From contig NZ_CABPSB010000005.1 in NCBI RefSeq assembly GCF_902459655.1, positions 62,001 through 126,000 of the forward strand: a DNA stretch of 64,000 nt, in the 5' to 3' direction. Every line of letters starts with the position of its first letter. Positions within the stretch are counted from its first letter, which is position 1. A program made the position numbers and the translations under genes. Positions 54,130-62,597 of this stretch are shown piece by piece. The stretch is from Pandoraea anhela (GTDB taxonomy: Bacteria; Pseudomonadota; Gammaproteobacteria; Burkholderiales; Burkholderiaceae). Below the pieces are notes generated by a model. The model was not told the DNA's origin and did no database searches. It saw only the letters and a list, made by a program, of their open reading frames with translations.

Positions 54130-54434
54130 CTTCTGACACCTACCCCTTGCGGCACATCCCGCCTGCCGACGCCCTTCGGCGCGCCGGACGACCTGCCTTT
54201 ATGATTGAAATTGACCGTCTCGCCGCCGACTGCCCATTTTTCAGGCAATTCCGATGGCGTCGATATCCGGCAAGTCCGTATGATATGACGCAAAGTATGG
54301 GGAAAAACGCCGCCACAGCGTAAAATCCCCGCTCATGAGGTGTCAGGGAGTGCGCCGCGCGCCCAAGACCCCGCCCGATATGGTGTCCGCCAACGCCCAC
54401 CGGCAGGCGGCCCGGAGACCCGAAGGAGAAAGCC
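54130..54434. promoter_or_regulatory. Divergent intergenic region
   Basis: 305 bp between the cobalamin adenosyltransferase and the FAD oxidase. A TAAAAT hexamer at about 54322-54327 is a candidate -10 for the rightward operon and TATGAT at about 54278 another. No clear -35, repeat or gene was found. Confidence 0.35.
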
Positions 54435-55856
54435 GTGAATCACCCTCACCTGCCGTTCGCCGCCAAGCGTCCGTTTCCGGACGCCCTGCTTGCCGAATTG
54501 CAAGCCCTGCTGGGCGAGCGCGTAAGCATCAAGGAGGCGCTGCGCGAGCATCACGGCCGGGACGAGTCTCCGTTCGACCCCATGTTGCCCGATGCCGTCG
54601 CCTTCGCGCACAGCACCGAAGAGGTCTCGCAGATCGTCAAACACTGCGCAAAGTACAACGTTCCCATCATTCCCTACGGCGCCGGCTCGTCGCTCGAAGG
54701 TCATCTGCTCGCGGTCGAGGGCGGGTTGTCGCTCGATCTGTCGGAGATGAATCAGGTCGTGTCGATCAATGCCGAAGACCTGACCGTCACCGCCCAGCCG
54801 GGCATCTCGCGCAAGGCACTGAACGAAGCCCTGCGCGACACCGGCCTGTTCTTTCCGATCGATCCGGGCGCGGACGCCAGTATCGGCGGCATGTGTGCCA
54901 CGCGCGCCTCGGGGACCAACGCCGTGCGCTACGGCACGATGCGCGAGAACGTGCTCGCGCTGACCGTCGTGCTCGCCGACGGCCGTGTGATTCACACCGG
55001 CACGCGCGCCCGCAAGTCGTCGGCGGGCTACGACCTCACGCGCCTGTTCGTCGGCAGCGAGGGGACGCTGGGCATCATCACCGAAGTGACCGTACGTCTG
55101 TATCCCCAGCCCGAAGCCGTGTCGGCGGCGATCTGCTCGTTCCCCAGCATGACGGACGCCGTGAACTGCACCATCCAGACGATTCAGCTCGGCGTGCCGG
55201 TCGCGCGCGTGGAGTTCGTCGATGCGCTGGCCGTGCGCGCGATCAACAAGCATTCCAAGATGGCACTGCCCGAGACGCAAACGCTGTTCTTCGAGTTCCA
55301 CGGCAGCGAAGCCGGCGTGAAGGAACAGGCACAGACGGTCGAAGAACTGGCCAAGGATAACGGCGGCACCGGCTTCGAATGGGCCACGCGCACCGAAGAC
55401 CGCAACCGTTTGTGGAGTGCGCGCCACAGCGCTTACTTCGCGATGCTCCAGCTTCAGCCGGGCAGCCGGGCCGTGACGACAGACGTCTGTGTGCCGATCT
55501 CGCGGCTGGCCGAATGCGTGGGCGAAACGGAAGAGGATCTCAAAAGCTCCCGGCTCATGTGCCCGATCGTCGGTCATGTTGGCGACGGCAACTTCCACGT
55601 TGCCATCCTGATCGATCCGGACAAGCAGGAGGATATCGACGAAGCCGAGCGGCTGAATCAGCGCATCGTCGAGCGTGCCATTCGCATGGGCGGCACGTGC
55701 ACTGGCGAACATGGTGTGGGCCTGCACAAGATGGGGTTTCTCGTGACCGAGCACGGCGAAGATGCCATCGACGTCATGCGGGCGATCAAGACCTCGCTCG
55801 ACCCACACAACCTGCTGAATCCGGGCAAGATTTTCCGGTTGCGCGCAGCGGGCTGA
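54435..55856 (+). CDS. FAD-binding oxidoreductase, D-lactate dehydrogenase (cytochrome) type
   Basis: A 473-residue VAO/PCMH-type flavoenzyme. The FAD domain has IIPYGAGSSLEGHLLAVEGGLSLDL (about 77-100) and DASIGGMCATRASGTNAVRYGTMRENV (about 150-175); the cap domain contains GHVGDGNFHVAILID (about 380) and the closing GGTCTGEHGVGLHKMGFL with HNLLNPGKIF. D-lactate and related 2-hydroxyacids are the usual substrates. The likely start is GTG 54435 with GGAG upstream. glcD follows 7 bp later, so it is first in a 2-hydroxyacid oxidation operon. Confidence 0.88.
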   Translation: MNHPHLPFAAKRPFPDALLAELQALLGERVSIKEALREHHGRDESPFDPMLPDAVAFAHSTEEVSQIVKHCAKYNVPIIPYGAGSSLEGHLLAVEGGLSLDLSEMNQVVSINAEDLTVTAQPGISRKALNEALRDTGLFFPIDPGADASIGGMCATRASGTNAVRYGTMRENVLALTVVLADGRVIHTGTRARKSSAGYDLTRLFVGSEGTLGIITEVTVRLYPQPEAVSAAICSFPSMTDAVNCTIQTIQLGVPVARVEFVDALAVRAINKHSKMALPETQTLFFEFHGSEAGVKEQAQTVEELAKDNGGTGFEWATRTEDRNRLWSARHSAYFAMLQLQPGSRAVTTDVCVPISRLAECVGETEEDLKSSRLMCPIVGHVGDGNFHVAILIDPDKQEDIDEAERLNQRIVERAIRMGGTCTGEHGVGLHKMGFLVTEHGEDAIDVMRAIKTSLDPHNLLNPGKIFRLRAAG

Positions 55857-55863
55857 GCGCCGC

Positions 55864-57441
55864 ATGAACGCGCCCCAGACACCCCGGATGCCCCCGCCGC
55901 AGGGCCAGCCCCGCTCGTCGGGTTCATCCGGTTCGCCCGAGAGGGATACCGCGCCTCTCGACGGCACCGACACCGATGCGCTCGCCGCGCGTCAGCGCCA
56001 GTTGCTCGACGCGCTCGCCCGGATCCTGCCCCCGCATTGCATCCTGCATCGGCGCGAGGACACCACCCCTTACGAGTGCGACGGGCTGGCGGCGTATCGC
56101 CGCGTGCCGCTCGCGGTCGTGCTGCCCGAGTCGGAATCGCAGGTGCAGCGCATCTTGCAAGCCTGCCACCAGCTCGGCATCCCGGTGGTGCCGCGCGGTG
56201 CGGGCACCAGCCTGTCCGGCGGCGCCATGCCGATGTCGGATGGCCTGGTGCTTTCGCTCGCGAAGTTCAAGAAAATCGTCGAAGTCGATCCCTATGCGCG
56301 CACGGCCACCGTGCAGCCGGGCGTGCGCAACCTCGCGATATCCGAGGCGGCCGCGCCTTATGGGCTTTACTACGCGCCGGACCCGTCGTCGCAGATCGCC
56401 TGCACCATCGGCGGCAACGTCGCCGAGAACTCGGGCGGCGTGCATTGCCTGAAGTACGGGCTGACGGTGCACAACGTATTGCGCGTGCGCGCCATCACGA
56501 TGTCGGGAGAGGCCATCGAGTTCGGCTCGCTCGGCCCCGACGCGCCCGGGCTCGATCTGCTCTCCGTCTTCATCGGCAGCGAAGGCATGTTCGGCGTCGT
56601 CACCGAAATCACCGTCAAGCTGGTGCCGAAGGCACAGACGGCGCAAGTCATCATGGCGAGCTTCGACGACGTGGAAACCGGCGGCAATGCGGTTGCGGCG
56701 ATTATCGCGGCCGGCATCATCCCGGCCGGGCTCGAGATGATGGACAAGCCCGCCACGCGGGCCGTCGAGGAATTCGTGCACGCCGGCTACGATCTGGATG
56801 CCGCCGCCATTTTGCTGTGCGAGTCGGACGGCACGCCCGAGGAAGTCACCGAGGAAATCCTGCGTATCTCCCACGTGCTGCGTACCTCGGGGGCGACACG
56901 CCTGCAGATCTCGCGAAGCGAAGAGGAACGCCTGCGCTTCTGGTCCGGACGCAAGAACGCGTTCCCTGCCGCCGGGCGCATCTCGCCCGACTACTACTGC
57001 ATGGACGGTACGATTCCGCGGCGCGCGATTGGGACATTACTCAAACGCATCGAAGGTCTGGAACAACAATATGGGTTGCGCTGTATTAACGTCTTTCATG
57101 CGGGAGACGGGAACATGCATCCGCTCATTCTTTTCAACGGCAACGATCTGGACGAATGGCATCGTGCCGAAGCGTTCGGTAGCGACATTCTGGAAGCGTG
57201 CGTCGAACTCGGCGGCACGATTACGGGCGAACACGGCGTCGGCATCGAGAAAATCAACTCGATGTGCGTACAATTCTCGGCACAGGAGCGCGACGCGTTC
57301 TTCGGGGTGAAACGCGCGTTCGATCCGGTCGGATTGCTCAATCCGGACAAAGGCATTCCGACACGGGCGCGATGTGCCGAATACGGCAAGCAGCACGTAC
57401 GCGGCGGCCTGCTGCCGCACCCCGACCTGCCGAGGTTCTGA
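55864..57441 (+). CDS. glcD: Glycolate oxidase subunit GlcD
   Basis: A 525-residue FAD-binding subunit that oxidises glycolate to glyoxylate. The conserved FAD-binding text is VVPRGAGTSLSGGAMPMSDGLVLSL (about 110-134), QIACTIGGNVAENSGGVHCLKYG (about 178-200) and the C-terminal GTITGEHGVGIEKI and VGLLNPDKGIPT. It is longer at the N-terminus than its upstream paralogue. Start ATG 55864 lies 7 bp after the preceding FAD oxidase. Its partner glcE lies one gene downstream, with an ion channel gene between. Confidence 0.93.
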   Translation: MNAPQTPRMPPPQGQPRSSGSSGSPERDTAPLDGTDTDALAARQRQLLDALARILPPHCILHRREDTTPYECDGLAAYRRVPLAVVLPESESQVQRILQACHQLGIPVVPRGAGTSLSGGAMPMSDGLVLSLAKFKKIVEVDPYARTATVQPGVRNLAISEAAAPYGLYYAPDPSSQIACTIGGNVAENSGGVHCLKYGLTVHNVLRVRAITMSGEAIEFGSLGPDAPGLDLLSVFIGSEGMFGVVTEITVKLVPKAQTAQVIMASFDDVETGGNAVAAIIAAGIIPAGLEMMDKPATRAVEEFVHAGYDLDAAAILLCESDGTPEEVTEEILRISHVLRTSGATRLQISRSEEERLRFWSGRKNAFPAAGRISPDYYCMDGTIPRRAIGTLLKRIEGLEQQYGLRCINVFHAGDGNMHPLILFNGNDLDEWHRAEAFGSDILEACVELGGTITGEHGVGIEKINSMCVQFSAQERDAFFGVKRAFDPVGLLNPDKGIPTRARCAEYGKQHVRGGLLPHPDLPRF

Positions 57442-57442
57442 G

Positions 57443-58312
57443 ATGCGCCCGCTGTCGGAATGGCTGCCGCACGACTGGCGGCAGCGTCTTTACATCATCA
57501 TCTTCGAAGCGGATACGCGACAAGGGCGGTTGTTCGACATCGCGCTGCTCGTCGCCATCGTGCTGTCCGTGCTTACGGTGGTCGTCTCCAGTGTCCCGGC
57601 GGTACAGGCCACGATGCCGATACCGATGGCGATCCTGGAGTGGTTCTTCACGCTGCTGTTCACGGCCGAGTACATCGCGCGCCTGCTGAGCGCGCATCGG
57701 CCGGGACGTTATGCGTTGTCGTTCTACGGCATCATCGACCTGCTCGCCATTCTGCCGACCTATCTCGCGATTCTCGTGCCCGAACTGCATGGGCTGATCG
57801 ACGTGCGGCTGTTGCGGCTCATGCGCGCGTTCCGGATTCTGAAGCTCACCGCTTACGTCAACGAAGCCGGCATTCTCAGCATTGCGCTGTACAACGCGCG
57901 TCGCAAGATTCTCGTGTTTCTCGGGTTCATCTCGATCATCGTGGTGATCTTCGGCACGCTCATGCACATCATCGAAGGGCCGGAGCATGGCTTCACGAGC
58001 ATTCCCGTCGGGATCTACTGGGCCATCGTCACGCTCACGACCACGGGCTATGGAGACGTCGTGCCGGTCACCGGGCTGGGCAAGGCCATCACCGGTTTCG
58101 TGATGCTGCTCGGCTATAGCGTGATCGCGATTCCCACCGGCATCATGGGTGCCGAAATCCATTCCGCCATGCGCCGCGCACCGATCACCACGCGCACTTG
58201 CGGTCAATGCCAAACCGAAGGACACGAGCCCGACGCCCGCTTCTGCAAGCACTGCGGCAGCGAGTTGGCACCCTATCAATCCGATACCTCTGCGCCGCCC
58301 GAACCGAGCTGA
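57443..58312 (+). CDS. Voltage-gated-like potassium channel with C-terminal zinc ribbon
   Basis: A 289-residue six-helix ion channel. Hydrophobic helices start at about residue 32; an S4-like segment RLLRLMRAFRILKL (about 128-141) has regularly spaced Arg. The pore loop has the potassium filter TTTGYGDV (about 193-200). The tail contains CGQC and CKHC about 17 residues apart (about 252-276), a zinc-ribbon unusual for this family. ATG 57443 starts just 1 bp after the glcD stop and its own stop overlaps the glcE start (TGATG), placing it inside the glycolate oxidase operon. Confidence 0.88.
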   Translation: MRPLSEWLPHDWRQRLYIIIFEADTRQGRLFDIALLVAIVLSVLTVVVSSVPAVQATMPIPMAILEWFFTLLFTAEYIARLLSAHRPGRYALSFYGIIDLLAILPTYLAILVPELHGLIDVRLLRLMRAFRILKLTAYVNEAGILSIALYNARRKILVFLGFISIIVVIFGTLMHIIEGPEHGFTSIPVGIYWAIVTLTTTGYGDVVPVTGLGKAITGFVMLLGYSVIAIPTGIMGAEIHSAMRRAPITTRTCGQCQTEGHEPDARFCKHCGSELAPYQSDTSAPPEPS

Positions 58313-59394
58313 TGACCGATACGAACGAGACCCTCGAGAATTTCCGCGCCGTGATCGAACAGGCCACCGCTCGCCGCGCCCCGCTTCAGCTTCGCGGCGG
58401 CGGCACCAAGGCGTGGTACGGGCAACAGCGGGTGGGCGAAGTGCTCGACACCCGCGCGTACAGCGGCATCGTCGCTTATGACCCCGCCGAGCTGGTCATC
58501 ACGGCGCGGTGCGGCACACCGCTGGCCGAGATCGAAGCGGCGCTCGCCGAGCGCAATCAGTTGCTGCCGTTCGAGCCGCCCTACTTCGGGCCGGGCGCGA
58601 CCATCGGCGGCGCGGTAGCGTCAGGACTGGCAGGGCCGCGTCGCAGCGCTGTCGGCGCAGTGCGCGACTTCGTGCTCGGCGCCAAGCTGATGGACGGTCG
58701 TGGACACGTGCTGAACTTCGGCGGTCAGGTGATGAAGAACGTTGCCGGTTACGACGTCTCTCGCATGCTCGCCGGCTCGCTAGGCACGCTGGGGCTGATT
58801 CTCGACGTGTCGCTCAAGGTGCTGCCGCAGCCGTTCGCAGAGTTGACGCTGCAATTCGAGATGAACGCCATCGACGCAGTACGCAAGCTCAACGAATGGG
58901 GCGGTCAGCCGCTGCCGATTACCGGCAGTGCGTGGCGCAGCGACTTGCTGGTGATTCGTCTGGCGGGCGCATCGGCGGCAATCAAGGCCGCTCGCGTGAA
59001 GATGGGCGGCGAGTTGGTCGATGCGATTCATGCCGCGAAGTTCTGGCACGCGATTCGGGAGCAGACCGACAACTTCTTTGCAGATGCCGGACCGGGGCAA
59101 GCCCTGTGGCGTCTGGCCGTGCCTTCCACGGCGGAGCCGCACCGTCTGCCGGGCAAGCAACTCATCGAGTGGGGCGGCGCGCAGCGCTGGTGGATCACCG
59201 ATGCCGACGCGCAGATCGTGCGCTCGGCAGCGCGTCAGGATGGCGGCCACGCGACGCTGTTCCGCTACGGGGAGCCGAGTGTCAGCGTCTTTACGCCCTT
59301 GCCTGCGCCGGTCATGCGCATCCACCGGAACCTCAAGTCGGTGTTCGATCCTGCCGGGATCTTCAATCCCGGTCGGATGTATCCGGAGTTCTGA
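58312..59394 (+). CDS. glcE: Glycolate oxidase FAD-binding subunit GlcE
   Basis: A 360-residue FAD-binding protein of the GlcE type. QLRGGGTKAWYG (about 23-34), then FGPGATIGGAVASGLAGPRR (about 95-114) and GGQVMKNVAGYDVSRMLAGSLGTLG (about 138-162) are diagnostic. The C-terminal HRNLKSVFDPAGIFNPGRMY is the usual closing motif. The ATG overlaps the channel gene stop. glcF, the iron-sulfur subunit that normally follows, is not encoded downstream; instead a repeat tract and an opposite-strand gene come next. Confidence 0.92.
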   Translation: MTDTNETLENFRAVIEQATARRAPLQLRGGGTKAWYGQQRVGEVLDTRAYSGIVAYDPAELVITARCGTPLAEIEAALAERNQLLPFEPPYFGPGATIGGAVASGLAGPRRSAVGAVRDFVLGAKLMDGRGHVLNFGGQVMKNVAGYDVSRMLAGSLGTLGLILDVSLKVLPQPFAELTLQFEMNAIDAVRKLNEWGGQPLPITGSAWRSDLLVIRLAGASAAIKAARVKMGGELVDAIHAAKFWHAIREQTDNFFADAGPGQALWRLAVPSTAEPHRLPGKQLIEWGGAQRWWITDADAQIVRSAARQDGGHATLFRYGEPSVSVFTPLPAPVMRIHRNLKSVFDPAGIFNPGRMYPEF

Positions 59395-59419
59395 GCGCTG
59401 CCGCACAACATCGGCCGCT

Positions 59420-59496
59420 CATGGCTGATGACTGATGACTGATGGCTGATGGCTCATGGCTCATGGCTCATGGCTAGCAGCTCACGGCTCGCAGCT
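59420..59496. repeat. Seven-bp tandem repeat, 11 units
   Basis: Eleven contiguous 7-base units between glcE and the MocR stop: CATGGCT, GATGACT x2, GATGGCT x2, CATGGCT x3, then three diverged units (AGCAGCT, CACGGCT, CGCAGCT). The tract ends at the MocR stop codon. It is a candidate variable-number tandem repeat. Confidence 0.88.
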
Positions 59497-61058
59497 CAGC
59501 CGTTTGCGTCCAGCAGCAGGACGACCTCGTTGGCAAGGGTGCGCACGGCCTTGTCGACGTCGCGCGTGAACGGCTGGCCGCCATTGATGCGCAGGAAGTT
59601 GTCGTAGCGCGCGGAGTTCGAGAAGAGGCTGCCGGGCGCGATGCGAATGCCCTTCTCCAATGCCGCGTCGAAGAGTCGCTCCGAACTCACGCCGCCGGGC
59701 ATCTCGACCCAGAGACTCAGACCGCCGGCCGGCTGCGTCAGACGGGTGCCGGCCGGGAAGTACGTTGCGATCGCTTCGGCCATGGCCGCGCGATGCTCGC
59801 GCAACTGCGCGCGCAAGCGCCGCAAATGGCGGTCAAAGCGCGGCGAATCCATGAACTCGCCCATGGCGATCTGTGCGAGGGCTTCGTTCGGTCGCGTCTG
59901 CGCGTACTTCAGCATCTCCACGCGCGATTGCCACTTCCCGCCTGCAATCCATCCGAGCCGCATGCCCGGCGCGAGCGTCTTGTGCAGCGACGCGCAGTGA
60001 ATCACGTTGCCCGTCGTGTCCCATGAGCGAATGGCCGCGGGAATATTGCCGTCGTCGCCCAACGCCGAATACGTATCGTCCTCGATGATCGCAATGCCCC
60101 GGGATTCCGCCCACTTCACGAGTTGGATCTTGTGCGCGTCCGGCATCACCGATCCCAGCGGATTCTGAAAATGCGGCACGACGATCACCGCCTTGATGTT
60201 GTCGTAGGTCTGGCTTGCCAGCTCCAGTGCGTCGAGCGAGATGCCTGTCTGCGGACTCGTCGGGATTTCGAGCGCCCGAACGCCCATGCTCTCCAGCGTC
60301 TGCAGCAACGCGTAGTAAGTGGGCGATTCGACGGCGACCACGTCGCCGACGCTCGCCACGGCACGCAGCGCGAGGTTGATCGCCTCGATGCAGCCATGGG
60401 TCACGGTGATCGCTTCCGGGTTGAGGTTCATGCGCGCTTCGAGCGCGCGCCGGGCGATCGCAGCGCGAAACCGGGTCTCTCCGCCGTCGGGCGGCGGCGC
60501 GCCATACAGCAGCGGGTTATCGCGTAATGCACGGATCGTCGCCTGCCGCAGCTCGTTGACGGGATACAGCGACGGCGATCCGTGTGCGACAGCCAGATTG
60601 ACCTTGATATTCGCCTGAAGCCCCCGGGCGAGGATCGACGAGACACGCTGGTTGATGCCGACGTACTGCGCCAGATCGGGCACCCACGCACGGGGCTCCG
60701 CCACCGGCACGACGCTCGCGCGCGCCGGTGTGCGCACGAAGTATCCCGAACGCGGACGCGCTTCGAGCAAGCCCTGCGCTTCCAGATGGCGACACGTCTG
60801 TAGCGCCGTCGACAGGCTGATCTGGTGCCGCTCCATGAGCGCCCGGACGCTGGGCATGCGTGCGCCGGGCGTGAGCGTTCCCGCTTCGATGGCGTGACGA
60901 TAGTGGTCCGCCAGTTGACGGTAAAGCGGAATGCGCTCTTCAGCGGTGACAGACGTGACGGCGGTGGGCGGGACTGTCGCTACGCCCGCCGGCTTGACGT
61001 TCGGCACACACACGGGCGGTGCTTCGGAGACGATGAGATCGGGGTTGGCGGCGTCCAT
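59496..61058 (-). CDS. MocR-family GntR/aminotransferase regulator
   Basis: A 520-residue fusion of a GntR winged helix and a class I aminotransferase fold. The HTH part (about 40-110) has LYRQLADHYRHAIEAGTLTPGARMPSVRAL and SLSTALQTCRHLEAQGLLEARPRSGYFV (shown by PLYRQLADHY and LEAQGLLEARPRSGYFV). The PLP part contains VTHGCIEAINLALRAV, ESPTYYALLQTL, and the PLP-binding lysine in CASLHKTLAPGMRLGW. MocR proteins use PLP as a co-effector for transcription control. The divergent DUF2917-like gene and its inverted-repeat operator are the likely target. The start ATG 61058 is preferred over upstream in-frame starts in the operator region. Confidence 0.9.
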   Translation of the reverse strand: MDAANPDLIVSEAPPVCVPNVKPAGVATVPPTAVTSVTAEERIPLYRQLADHYRHAIEAGTLTPGARMPSVRALMERHQISLSTALQTCRHLEAQGLLEARPRSGYFVRTPARASVVPVAEPRAWVPDLAQYVGINQRVSSILARGLQANIKVNLAVAHGSPSLYPVNELRQATIRALRDNPLLYGAPPPDGGETRFRAAIARRALEARMNLNPEAITVTHGCIEAINLALRAVASVGDVVAVESPTYYALLQTLESMGVRALEIPTSPQTGISLDALELASQTYDNIKAVIVVPHFQNPLGSVMPDAHKIQLVKWAESRGIAIIEDDTYSALGDDGNIPAAIRSWDTTGNVIHCASLHKTLAPGMRLGWIAGGKWQSRVEMLKYAQTRPNEALAQIAMGEFMDSPRFDRHLRRLRAQLREHRAAMAEAIATYFPAGTRLTQPAGGLSLWVEMPGGVSSERLFDAALEKGIRIAPGSLFSNSARYDNFLRINGGQPFTRDVDKAVRTLANEVVLLLDANG

Positions 61059-61235
61059 GCGCAGATGATCAGGGATTGCACACAACCAGAACAGATACAG
61101 ATTTGAGGTTTTGGCATCGTAACAGATTGCCCGGTGCCCATCTGTTACGGGGGAAACGGCCAATGGGTGTGCCTACCGGGGCCGCAGGGCCATCGATACG
61201 CTGTAGGCATCTGTTCAACGCCCCGGAGTCCCCTC
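61059..61235. promoter_or_regulatory. MocR operator region
   Basis: A perfect 10-bp inverted repeat, CGTAACAGAT (61118-61127) and ATCTGTTACG (61140-61149), has half-sites 22 bases apart. Two further copies of the core lie in the region: AACAGAT at 61090-61096, 31 bases before the left half-site, and ATCTGTT at 61209-61215. The layout suits a dimeric MocR regulator controlling its own gene and the divergent one. Confidence 0.72.
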
Positions 61236-61640
61236 ATGGCAACGCATCCCACCTCCCTTACGTCATGCCCCCACGTCGCCCGCGAAGCGATGACAGACGC
61301 CCGAGAGCGACGCTTCGCCGGCTCAGCGAATTCAGCGAACTCGGCGACCTCGCCAGCCTTTCACGAGCGCACCGCCGAAGCGGCCGCCGCCGGGCCAACC
61401 ACGTTGACGTTGGCGCCCGGACAGGCATTTCACGCTTACGCGGCAAGAGGCACGGTACTTCACGTTCGTCGGGGTCAGGTCGCGCTCACACCCGCCGCGC
61501 GTTGGCTCGCGGCGAGCCTCTGGCGTACGACCGTGCCTTTGATGGCCGGGCAGGTTTATGTGATGCAAACGTCCGGCTGGATCACGCTCTCGAGCGCCAC
61601 CGGCGCGAGCATCACCTGCCGCGACACGACGGGCGCATGA
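61236..61640 (+). CDS. DUF2917-like small protein
   Basis: A 134-residue protein. Its second half (LTLAPGQAFHAYAARG, TVLHVRRGQVALTP, LMAGQVYVMQTSGWITLSS) resembles the small beta-rich, cupin-like proteins called DUF2917, which in Burkholderia often lie divergent from a MocR-type gene, as here. The first 50 residues are low in order and Ala/Ser-rich. ATG 61236 has GGAG about nine bases upstream. Function is unknown. Confidence 0.65.
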   Translation: MATHPTSLTSCPHVAREAMTDARERRFAGSANSANSATSPAFHERTAEAAAAGPTTLTLAPGQAFHAYAARGTVLHVRRGQVALTPAARWLAASLWRTTVPLMAGQVYVMQTSGWITLSSATGASITCRDTTGA

Positions 61641-61729
61641 CGCATCCCGCACGGGTGTCGCGCGTGGGCAGCCCGCTACGCGACGTCGTGCGGCACGCCC
61701 CACGCCCATTCAGCCTCCGTCCTCGATGT

Positions 61730-62227
61730 TCAGGCGGGCAGCAGTGCCTCGATGTCCGCGCGAATGGCTTCGGGCTTCGCGCTCGGGGCGTAACGCGCCA
61801 CCACGTTGCCAGACGCGTCCACGAGGAACTTGGTGAAATTCCATTTGATCGCCTTCGTGCCCAGCACGCCGGGCTTTTCCTGCGTCAGATAGCGGTAGAG
61901 CGGTGCAGCGTCTGCGCCTTTCACGTCGATCTTGGCGAACATCGGGAAGGTGACGTGAAAACGCAGGTCGCAGAAACTGCGGATCGCTTGCGCGTCGCCC
62001 GGTTCCTGCTTGCCGAACTGATTGCAAGGGAACGCCAGCACCTCGAAGCCGCGCGGGCCGAGTTGTTCGTAGAGCGTTTGCAGCCCGGCGTATTGCGGCG
62101 TGAAGCCGCACTCGCTCGCCGTGTTGACGATGAGCAACACCTTGCCACGATACTGCGACAGGCTGACGGACTCGCCCGCCAGCGTCTGGACTGAAAAATC
62201 GTACACGCGCTGCGAATTGGCGCTCAT
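61730..62227 (-). CDS. Glutathione peroxidase family protein
   Basis: A 165-residue thiol peroxidase of the GPx fold. The catalytic Cys is in NTASECGFTPQYAGLQ (about 35-50); Gln and Trp of the active site are in FPCNQFGKQEP (about 67-77) and KWNFTKFLV (about 128-136). Cys, not Sec, occupies the peroxidatic site, as usual for bacterial BtuE/GPx, and a second Cys in FPCNQF is the likely resolving residue, suggesting thioredoxin as reductant. Start ATG 62227 has AGGGAG upstream. It stands alone. Confidence 0.93.
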   Translation of the reverse strand: MSANSQRVYDFSVQTLAGESVSLSQYRGKVLLIVNTASECGFTPQYAGLQTLYEQLGPRGFEVLAFPCNQFGKQEPGDAQAIRSFCDLRFHVTFPMFAKIDVKGADAAPLYRYLTQEKPGVLGTKAIKWNFTKFLVDASGNVVARYAPSAKPEAIRADIEALLPA

Positions 62228-62597
62228 CGTCGGCTCCCTTTGGATGTTGGCACCGCGCAGTCTGCCACAACGCAGGCCCCATGGGCGGCGCACGCCCGCC
62301 TGCGCCCCTCCTGGCATGCGGGCAACCCCACCGATGCCGCCCGGGTAGCACCTCGATATTTACCCGGTAGCACCTGCGCTCCGAGCACGGCTATAATCGG
62401 TGGCCAATGGCTGGCCGACGACCCGGAGGGTCTTTCGAACTCGCCCGGTGTTCCCGGTGTACGCTGGGTAGACGACAGCGTGCCGATGCCGCGAAACCGT
62501 GATACCGCGGCACTGCAAAACCGCAAAAACCGCAGCAAAAACAGCGCCAAAAACCGCAAAACCGCATTCCCCAGCCCGACTCTGCCAAATCCGCTCC
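62228..62597. promoter_or_regulatory. gpx/yggS divergent region with direct repeats
   Basis: Of 370 bp, the left part is the gpx upstream region. A 10-bp direct repeat GGTAGCACCT occurs at 62344-62353 and 62366-62375, 22 bases apart. The right copy occupies the -35 position of an exact TATAAT at 62392-62397, suggesting a promoter recruited by an activator. The 200-base leader to yggS contains a run of CCGCAAAA-like A-rich repeats (about 62514-62565). No gene is supported. Confidence 0.5.

Noticed and set aside
61730-62227. Selenocysteine in the glutathione peroxidase
   Set aside because: The peroxidatic codon is a normal Cys codon; no in-frame TGA.
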